NCBI GenBank assembly: GCA_023380515.1
Contig: JAMCRH010000108.1
Span: 1 to 5,560, forward strand
Origin: Gammaproteobacteria bacterium
GTDB taxonomy: Bacteria > Pseudomonadota > Gammaproteobacteria > Enterobacterales > Alteromonadaceae
Direction: 5' to 3'
Length of the DNA: 5,560 nucleotides
The position numbers and the translations under genes are program-made. Below are positions 1 to 5,560 of this stretch, piece by piece; the stretch's first letter is position 1; each line of letters starts with the position of its first letter. The notes under the pieces are model-generated. The model searched no databases, was not told the origin of the DNA, and saw only the letters and a program-made list of their open reading frames with translations.

Positions 1-1431
1 TCCTGTTATTTTTTGTTCGTCACCAGTAATTCAGAACTTGAGCCACAGGAAGACCTAGGTTTTGTCTTTGCCATTAGTCAGGCAGACAGCTACGCCACGC
101 TCGATTATATTGAACAGAACAGCGCTCAGTTCGCAAAACTTGAACGCGATGTCGATGAAATTGACATGGCGTTCGTGATTAACGGCATGCTCGGTCCCGG
201 CAGCGCCGGTACTGGCCTCGGTTTAGCACCCTGGTCTCAGCGCCAGCGGACAACACAACAAGTGCTAGAGCAAGACATTCAACCCTTCATTGAGAATATT
301 CCTGGACTGCGGGTCTTTGCCCTGATCCCACCGTCGTTACCAAGTCCGGGCGGTGGCCTGCCCGTTGAATTTGTCATCAGTTCGACACAACCACTTGAGA
401 ACCTGCAAGACATCGCCAACGAAATCATGAGTGAAGCAATGGAGTCGGGCCGGTTTATTATGCTCGATAACGATTTGCGCATTGATCGTCCGCGACAAAC
501 AGTAAAAATCGACCGCGAAAAAGCCGCTTTAATGGGTGTCGATATGAACCAGATATCGAGCGATCTAGCAGCGATGTTAGCGGGGCCCTTTATTGGCCGC
601 TTCGCACTCGAAAACCGTTCGTATCGTGTTATTCCACAGGTTCAACGGAGCGAGCGACTCACTGCAGACCAACTCACACATTTTTACACCAGAAATCGCG
701 ACGGTGAGCTAGTCCCCATGTCGGCGTTAGTCGATTTACAGGAATCTGTTCAGCCACAGCAGTTAAGTCGCTTTCAACAGCTTAATGCCGTGACCATCAG
801 TGGTATTCCGCGCCCCGGCGTCTCATTAGGTGAAGCGCTCTCGATACTCGACAATATTGCTGCACAGCGCTTGCCTGCAGGCGTGGTGATTGATTATGCG
901 GGGCAATCGCGTCAGTTCAAAAATGAAGGCCAACAGTTGTTAGTCACCTTCTTTTTTGCGCTCGTGATTATTTTCCTCGTCCTCGCCGCACAATTTGAGA
1001 GCTTCCGTGACTCTATTATCGTGCTCGTTACCGTACCCATGAGTATTTGCGGTGCTTTGATCTTTGTCAGTTTAGGCATCACGTCGCTAAATATTTATAC
1101 GCAAGTCGGCTTAGTTACCCTCATCGGTCTGATTGCCAAGCATGGTATTCTAATCGTCGAATTTGCCAACAAGTTACAGGAAGAAGGTCGCAACAAGCGC
1201 GACGCCATTGAGGAGGCTGCGGCAATCCGCTTACGGCCTATATTAATGACCACCGCAGCGACTGTCTTAGCCACGCTGCCACTGCTACTCGCCAGTGGCC
1301 CTGGCGGCGCGTCTCGCTTTGCCATGGGGTTAATTATTGCCACCGGTATGACGATTGGTACCTTGTTTACCTTGTATGTGTTACCGGCGGTCTACTTATA
1401 TCTGGCTAAAGATCGTCAGGCCAGCGTCTAG
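1..1431 (+). CDS. RND (HAE1-type) efflux transporter permease, C-terminal half; 5' end outside window
   Basis: This is the inner-membrane, proton-driven pump subunit of a tripartite RND efflux system. Such subunits normally work with a periplasmic adaptor and an outer-membrane channel, neither visible here. The frame is open to base 1, so the TTG at 13 is an internal Leu codon and not a start. About 476 residues are present of the roughly 1020-1050 usual for the family. The window begins at the end of TM7 with the family signature FVTSNSELEPQEDLGF. The second periplasmic porter/docking region follows (about residues 15-305), then five membrane helices (about 313-329, 339-359, 367-388, 414-432, 441-465). 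TM10 carries GLIAKHGILIVEF, and its Lys (codon 1138-1140) corresponds to the AcrB Lys940 of the proton relay. RLRPILMTT and GPGGASRFAMG before TM11 and TM12 are also typical. The substrate cannot be read from the sequence. The gene ends with TAG overlapping the stop of the convergent regulator gene. Family assignment is very secure; the exact pump type is not. Confidence 0.97.
   Translation, partial: SCYFLFVTSNSELEPQEDLGFVFAISQADSYATLDYIEQNSAQFAKLERDVDEIDMAFVINGMLGPGSAGTGLGLAPWSQRQRTTQQVLEQDIQPFIENIPGLRVFALIPPSLPSPGGGLPVEFVISSTQPLENLQDIANEIMSEAMESGRFIMLDNDLRIDRPRQTVKIDREKAALMGVDMNQISSDLAAMLAGPFIGRFALENRSYRVIPQVQRSERLTADQLTHFYTRNRDGELVPMSALVDLQESVQPQQLSRFQQLNAVTISGIPRPGVSLGEALSILDNIAAQRLPAGVVIDYAGQSRQFKNEGQQLLVTFFFALVIIFLVLAAQFESFRDSIIVLVTVPMSICGALIFVSLGITSLNIYTQVGLVTLIGLIAKHGILIVEFANKLQEEGRNKRDAIEEAAAIRLRPILMTTAATVLATLPLLLASGPGGASRFAMGLIIATGMTIGTLFTLYVLPAVYLYLAKDRQASV
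1428..1431. other. Four-base CTAG overlap of two convergent stop codons
   Basis: The pump gene ends in TAG at 1429-1431 on the plus strand, and the regulator gene ends in TAG read from 1430 to 1428 on the minus strand. The palindrome CTAG therefore supplies both stop codons, and the genes have no spacer. I see no intrinsic terminator with a T-tract on either side, so transcripts probably end inside the opposing gene or by Rho. The coordinates are read directly; the transcriptional consequence is inferred. Confidence 0.95.
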
Positions 1432-3563
1432 CGGCTTAGTAGCGCATGCCGCCCGCGCATGATATTCGAGCGAGCTTGCCACGACTCAATGACCAAACGC
1501 TGGTTATTGCCGTCATAAGTAAACGTGCTTTGCCGTGTCACCAACTCAGGTGGCACGGCAATTAGATTGCGAACCGTTTCATCAGCGAAGTTGTAGAAAA
1601 CGAGCATGTCTTCTGAGTCACTCAGCTGATAGAAATAAATTCCATGATCGGTTACGACCCACGAATAGCGAGTTCCGAATTCTTCGTTTGAAATAACCTG
1701 GACAGGCTCCTCTCCTTCCCTTAACCGCCACAGACCTCGATTTGTACCGCGAGTAAAGTAGATATCGCCGGATGGTAATGATTGCGCAAAAATACCACCT
1801 TGGGTCGTGAGCGCTCGCAGCTCTCGCGTATTGAGGTCCAGTACGTGCAAATTCCCCCCTTCTCGCACAATCAGTGCCGATCCGTCATACCACCACGTAG
1901 GACGCCCGAGAACGCGCTCAAACTCATAGAGCCGTTCGACACGACCAGTCGCAACCGTGAGCAAGCTTAAAACATCCGTTTGTTCGCTGGGATAACGTGC
2001 CACGAACGCAATATGACGCCCATCATGGGACCAACGCGGGAAACGCACCATGTTATTGATTGCAGTCAACTTTCTCGGGTTCATTAAATTTTCGTCGGCT
2101 ATCCACAACTCATAAGCACCCGAGCGGTTACTCACGAATGCGAATTGATCGGTCGCAGCATTAAAGTGAGGATCCCGATGCTGAAAGTTTGACGCGGTTA
2201 GCGGGAATACCGTACTCGGCAAGTCTGGGGTAAGTTGGAAGTAAGACAGTTGCACTTGCGAGTCGATGGTATGGAAATAAATCGAGCCGTCATCACTTAT
2301 CTGCGATGGGCTACCAAAATTTTCGAATGGCAATTTTTGCCTTTGACCGGACTCGATATTGACCAAATAACCGATGCGCTCGCTACTGACGGTCGTTGCC
2401 ATCACAACATGCTGACCGTCCGGATGCCATGAAATACCAATAATATCGACTTGGTCGTCCGTTAACCGAACTTCTTCATCGGTGGTTAAATCACGAATGT
2501 ATAAGTCTTCCGAAAAACGATGAGCTCGCCGGGTTAAAGCCAAATAACGACCATCCGGTGAAATACTCACATCGCGCACTGAAAATTCACAATTCTGCAC
2601 ACAGGGCAATAGTTCAACTCTTGCAGCACCGCCATCCCACGTCATCCGGTACAAGTTACTGTTATCACTGGTCAGCCCGCTAAAATAGAACTCGTCGTTC
2701 AACGGGTGTGCTGTAATGTAGCTGGTTCCTGAACGGCGACAGCCCGCTAAGCGTTGTTCTTCTCGTGTAATCACATCGACCGCATAAAAAGCGCAACGGC
2801 CACTGCCCTGTTCTTCACGAGGAAATACGACATATCGCCCAGTGCGGTTCCACACAGGCCTAGTTTCACGATGCGGTGAAAAAGTTAATTGATACTTTTC
2901 ATTGGGATTGCGCAAGTCGTGCACATAGAGATTGCTATCACCACTGAAAGGGCGCATGGCATACACTAATTGTTGGCCGTCCGGGGAAATGGACGCGAAT
3001 TGCGCGCGGCCAACACCAGTCGTCACAATTTCAACCGATGCAAAATCATCGTTCTCATTGTCACCAGCTACTTTTGGCTGTATCCCAAAACCAATCGCGA
3101 TCACAACGATGACGAATGCAACAGGGGCCAACACGAACTTCAATAGTCTATTTCTAATTTGGCCACTGGCGGGTGTGGACACAGAACTGAGTGGGGTAGC
3201 TGGCTCAACATTTAGCGCAATCGGTTCCGCGGCCAGTCGATAACCACGCTTACGAACAGTTTGAATACAGTCACACAAACCGAGTTTTTCAAAGCTTGAG
3301 CGCAATTGCCAAATCACGTTGGTTAATGCTTTCTCACCCACATAAGCATTCCCATCCCAGATGTGTTCAATCAGCTCCTCGCGCGTGACTAGGCGAGGAT
3401 GCGCAGCAATGAGATAGCACAAGACTTCGATTGGGCGCTTTTGTAAGGCAATGCACTCGCCTTCCGTCGTACAAATCTCGAGTTGTAACGGGTCCACGAC
3501 AACGTCAGCAATTTGATATTGCTGTAGGTTGGAACTAGATTCCGAATCGTCTATTCGAGTCAT
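1428..3563 (-). CDS. CadC-like membrane-bound winged-helix regulator with periplasmic TolB/WD40-like beta-propeller
   Basis: This complete 711-residue protein is a probable one-component transmembrane transcription regulator. Residues about 17-112 form an OmpR/PhoB-type winged helix: KRPIEVLCYLIAAHP, then REELIEHIWD, EKALTNVIWQLRSSFEK as recognition region, and the wing TVRKRGYRL. There is no receiver domain. A Pro/Ser/Thr-rich linker (113-136) leads to basic RNRLLK, one membrane helix (about 142-162) and the acidic stretch GDNENDDF, so the positive-inside rule puts the winged helix in the cytoplasm and the C-terminus in the periplasm. Residues about 175-700 are propeller repeats with TolB/PD40-like motifs: ISPDGQQLVYA (192), ISPDGRYLALT (334), WHPDGQHVVMA (379), SHDGRHIAFVA (512) and weaker copies near 235, 282, 418, 464, 554 and 595. 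ATG at 3563 is the only Met before the domain, and the frame is closed upstream by a stop at 3600-3602. No clear Shine-Dalgarno precedes it. The signal sensed and the target genes are unknown; the neighbouring receptor gene is a candidate target. Confidence 0.93.
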   Translation of the reverse strand: MTRIDDSESSSNLQQYQIADVVVDPLQLEICTTEGECIALQKRPIEVLCYLIAAHPRLVTREELIEHIWDGNAYVGEKALTNVIWQLRSSFEKLGLCDCIQTVRKRGYRLAAEPIALNVEPATPLSSVSTPASGQIRNRLLKFVLAPVAFVIVVIAIGFGIQPKVAGDNENDDFASVEIVTTGVGRAQFASISPDGQQLVYAMRPFSGDSNLYVHDLRNPNEKYQLTFSPHRETRPVWNRTGRYVVFPREEQGSGRCAFYAVDVITREEQRLAGCRRSGTSYITAHPLNDEFYFSGLTSDNSNLYRMTWDGGAARVELLPCVQNCEFSVRDVSISPDGRYLALTRRAHRFSEDLYIRDLTTDEEVRLTDDQVDIIGISWHPDGQHVVMATTVSSERIGYLVNIESGQRQKLPFENFGSPSQISDDGSIYFHTIDSQVQLSYFQLTPDLPSTVFPLTASNFQHRDPHFNAATDQFAFVSNRSGAYELWIADENLMNPRKLTAINNMVRFPRWSHDGRHIAFVARYPSEQTDVLSLLTVATGRVERLYEFERVLGRPTWWYDGSALIVREGGNLHVLDLNTRELRALTTQGGIFAQSLPSGDIYFTRGTNRGLWRLREGEEPVQVISNEEFGTRYSWVVTDHGIYFYQLSDSEDMLVFYNFADETVRNLIAVPPELVTRQSTFTYDGNNQRLVIESWQARSNIMRGRHALLSR

Positions 3564-3596
3564 TGAGCTACGTCGCGGCAGAATACAAAAGTCGTG

Positions 3597-3641
3597 AAAC
3601 TATACTACTCAAATTACAGATTAATGAATAGTCTAGAAAAA
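3597..3641 (-). promoter_or_regulatory. Putative sigma70-type promoter in an AT-rich stretch upstream of the winged-helix regulator
   Basis: Bases 3597-3641 are 35/45 A+T, clearly richer than the flanking genes. Read on the minus strand, TATAGT (3604-3599) is a 5/6 match to the -10 box. A weak TTCATT (3628-3623) sits 18 bases upstream as a possible -35. Transcription would start near 3592, leaving about 28 bases of leader before the ATG at 3563. An independent promoter is expected because a terminator separates the regulator from the receptor gene. The weak -35 is compatible with an activated promoter or with autoregulation, since winged-helix CadC-type proteins often bind AT-rich DNA. This is a pattern match only. 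Confidence 0.35.
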
Positions 3642-3657
3642 GCCCCCTTTCGGGGGC
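3637..3657 (-). terminator. Rho-independent terminator of the TonB-dependent receptor gene
   Basis: On the minus strand GCCCCC, loop GAAA, and GGGGGC form a perfect six-pair GC stem (3657-3642), followed at once by TTTTT (3641-3637). GAAA is a stable GNRA tetraloop. The hairpin begins 27 bases after the receptor stop codon. There is no T-tract on the plus-strand exit side, so it acts in one direction only. It separates the receptor transcript from the regulator downstream. Confidence 0.88.
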
Positions 3658-3684
3658 AACTACATGTACTCACGAGCGCTCAGA

Positions 3685-5560
3685 TTAGAAGCGATACTGG
3701 TACGATAGCGTGTAGGTTCTGCCAATCACGTTATAACCATTATTGCGCAAAAAGAACGGCACACTGTTACGACTCGGGTGTCCTGGTGCAAACTCCGGCG
3801 GCATTTCGTCGAACAAGTTGTTGATACCGGCAGTTAAGCGATGACTGCTGTTAAAGCGATAGCTGGTATTCACATTCACGCGATTGAAAGTTCCGAGCTT
3901 ACTGGATACAGGCGTAAGTTCTCCGTCAATATTCCACGAATGAACACCTTCACCAGTGCCTAAATAGTAATAAGCGATGTTCGACGTCCACTTACCCATC
4001 CGCCAGCGCAACGAAATATCGCCTTTCCATTTCTGCAGATAGTTCTCTTCCGTTTCTTCAATACGACGGCTATCTTCAAATGCCTGATATTGTTTTTTCA
4101 ACGTCCGAGAGACTCGGGTCCGTAAGCGAAAATCGCCGTATGACTCGGTGTTCCAGGTGTAGCTGAGATCAGCATCAATCCCCCGCGAAGCTTCATAGGC
4201 ACTATTGATTGTGCCACGACGCACACAGAACACGTCAGCATAATCCTGATCGGCCGGTTGCTGCATGATGTAACCAAGATTCGTTAGCTCATTACAGTTG
4301 CTCGCCACATTCGTTCGATCATAGTATGGGTCAGCCAGAATTCGGCTCACGCTCTCGGTATAAACCGCGCCACGCAATGAGATATGCCAAAAGTCAATCA
4401 TTCCATTAAAGTTGTCACCAACTTGAAACACCGTACCTAAGTTAAAGAACTTCCCGCGCTCTTCGCGCAGATCGGTGTTCCCTGCTGAAATCGATTCAAA
4501 ACGATCCGGTTCAGCTGGATGGTTCGGGTCGACATGAAAAGTAGTACTGCTGAATGAGCGACTGAGACCAGCATACAAACGGTGCATGTCCGGCGCACGG
4601 AAACTACGACCGGCATTACCACGGAATAATAAGCTGTCATTCGGGCGATAAATCAGACCCAACTGCGGCGTAAATGCACCGTTCACCGCTGATTCATCGT
4701 CATAATAGTCATAGCGCGTCGCGATGCTCGCATCGAGATATTGTCCGCTTGCGCTAGCCACAATTGGGATCGCAAGCTCACCAGCTACAGCATAGCGTTT
4801 GCGCGCGCCTTGCCCTTGTGTACCGCCCTGACCAAGTAGGTTGCCGCTCAACGTATTGTCATCTTTAACGTCAGAGTACCATTCCCGGTTCCACTCGCCT
4901 GACAAAGCAAACTGAACAGGGCCTGTGCTGAGGTCAAACAAATCACCACTGAGTACCGCTAGGAATTGGTTCAAACCGGAGTCAGCATCTGTGAGCGTTT
5001 CGGCATACAAGCGCTCAACTTGCTCAGGCGTCATGAGGTCCATTGGGTACCACTTGTCTGGATTGGCCGAGTCTGCTGGGTCAAAACTCACCACATTCAG
5101 TAACTCGTCCGCTAACATTTGGTTGCGCCCGCGGCGGAAGAAAGTTGCTTTACCATACGACCACGTAAAATCGAATTCATACTTACCGATACTGCGACCA
5201 AAGCTTAACGATTGAGTAAAGTTTTGCTGTTCACCGGTGTAATTCCGTAATTGCCCATAATCGACCAGTCGGCGACGTAAGCGGAATTCAACTGCGTCTT
5301 CAAAATCTGAAGAATCATAGCTGTAATTACCCGGATTATTGCGATCCATAAAAATGTCTGGGCTGATCCCTTTCTCAGAGTTGGCTCGCGTCGAGGTGCG
5401 ATCCGAAGCTTGCACTAACCAGTTAATGTCCCAGCCTGAGTTCAACTCCGCATGATGGTTCATGACGATATTGAATTCTTTTTTACCAGTCGCTAAACCC
5501 GGGGTGGTCAAGGTGTCAAACCGACATTGGGTGCTGCTGACCGAGCGGTCATACCACAGG
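3685..5560 (-). CDS. TonB-dependent outer-membrane receptor, C-terminal barrel portion; 5' end outside window
   Basis: This is an outer-membrane beta-barrel receptor that takes up a ligand (siderophore, cobalamin, peptide, saccharide or similar) using TonB-ExbBD energy. The frame stays open to the window edge, so the TTG at 5511 is an internal Leu codon. About 624 residues are visible. The signal peptide, TonB box and plug domain are not, and must lie beyond base 5560. The visible part is nearly all barrel: alternating amphipathic strands, the conserved GRSFRAPDMHRLYAG block (about residues 317-331), RGIDADLSYTW (about 459-469), and the C-terminal GINNLFDEMPP (about 578-588). It ends in TLSYQYRF, whose terminal Phe and alternating aromatics form a canonical BAM recognition signal. 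Two Cys (about 422 and 445) bracket a probable external loop and may form a disulfide. A Gly/Gln-rich loop lies at about 241-253. The ligand cannot be assigned. An intrinsic terminator follows the stop, and a winged-helix/propeller regulator gene lies next downstream on the same strand. Confidence 0.95.
   Translation of the reverse strand, partial: LWYDRSVSSTQCRFDTLTTPGLATGKKEFNIVMNHHAELNSGWDINWLVQASDRTSTRANSEKGISPDIFMDRNNPGNYSYDSSDFEDAVEFRLRRRLVDYGQLRNYTGEQQNFTQSLSFGRSIGKYEFDFTWSYGKATFFRRGRNQMLADELLNVVSFDPADSANPDKWYPMDLMTPEQVERLYAETLTDADSGLNQFLAVLSGDLFDLSTGPVQFALSGEWNREWYSDVKDDNTLSGNLLGQGGTQGQGARKRYAVAGELAIPIVASASGQYLDASIATRYDYYDDESAVNGAFTPQLGLIYRPNDSLLFRGNAGRSFRAPDMHRLYAGLSRSFSSTTFHVDPNHPAEPDRFESISAGNTDLREERGKFFNLGTVFQVGDNFNGMIDFWHISLRGAVYTESVSRILADPYYDRTNVASNCNELTNLGYIMQQPADQDYADVFCVRRGTINSAYEASRGIDADLSYTWNTESYGDFRLRTRVSRTLKKQYQAFEDSRRIEETEENYLQKWKGDISLRWRMGKWTSNIAYYYLGTGEGVHSWNIDGELTPVSSKLGTFNRVNVNTSYRFNSSHRLTAGINNLFDEMPPEFAPGHPSRNSVPFFLRNNGYNVIGRTYTLSYQYRF

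Noticed and set aside
13..15. TTG as a start codon of a short RND protein
   Set aside because: The frame is open to base 1 and the residues fit the end of TM7 in RND pumps, so the gene is simply cut by the window edge.
1442..1462. Repeated GCGCATG near the convergent junction as a terminator
   Set aside because: The copies are mainly direct repeats within the regulator coding sequence, and no T-tract follows on either strand.
2932..3243. Plus-strand ORF of 103 residues opposite the regulator
   Set aside because: It is antisense to the membrane segment and linker of a well-supported gene, with no ribosome site or family resemblance.
3594..3824. Small plus-strand ORF across the intergenic gap
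   Set aside because: It runs through the terminator hairpin and the antisense of the receptor 3' end, and its protein has no recognisable composition or motif.
4925..5215. Plus-strand ORF of 96 residues opposite the receptor
   Set aside because: It lies wholly within the receptor gene on the other strand and shows no protein family features.
5509..5511. TTG as the start of a 608-residue receptor
   Set aside because: The frame continues without a stop to base 5560, and a receptor starting here would lack signal peptide, TonB box and plug.

Overview
This window looks like chromosomal DNA of a Gram-negative gammaproteobacterium. It encodes an inner-membrane RND efflux pump, an outer-membrane TonB-dependent receptor, and a membrane-bound winged-helix regulator with a TolB-like beta-propeller. 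This gene mix, with base composition near 50% GC, is common in marine Alteromonadales such as Idiomarinaceae. That placement is an inference from gene style; no rRNA or marker gene is present to prove it.

Layout. Bases 1-1431 (+) hold the C-terminal half of an RND multidrug-type transporter whose 5' end lies before the window. Bases 1428-3563 (-) hold a complete 711-residue one-component regulator: cytoplasmic OmpR/CadC-type winged helix, one membrane segment, periplasmic beta-propeller. It converges on the pump gene, and the two stop codons share the palindrome CTAG. Bases 3564-3684 form the only intergenic gap: a putative promoter for the regulator in an AT-rich stretch, then an intrinsic terminator serving the receptor gene. 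Bases 3685-5560 (-) hold the C-terminal ~624 residues of a TonB-dependent receptor whose 5' end lies beyond the window. Coding density is very high and no gene-free stretch exceeds 121 bases.

How the genes may work together. The receptor would import a ligand across the outer membrane using TonB energy. The regulator lies directly downstream on the same strand and exposes a large propeller in the periplasm, so it could sense a periplasmic ligand or envelope state and control nearby genes. The terminator between them argues for separate transcription units. The efflux pump probably belongs to another operon (adaptor and pump genes upstream, outside the window) and is linked physically only through the convergent 3' overlap. 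No mobile element, CRISPR array, tRNA or rRNA is visible. The least ordinary items are the regulator architecture with its cysteine pairs, its pairing with a TonB receptor, and the CTAG tail-to-tail overlap.
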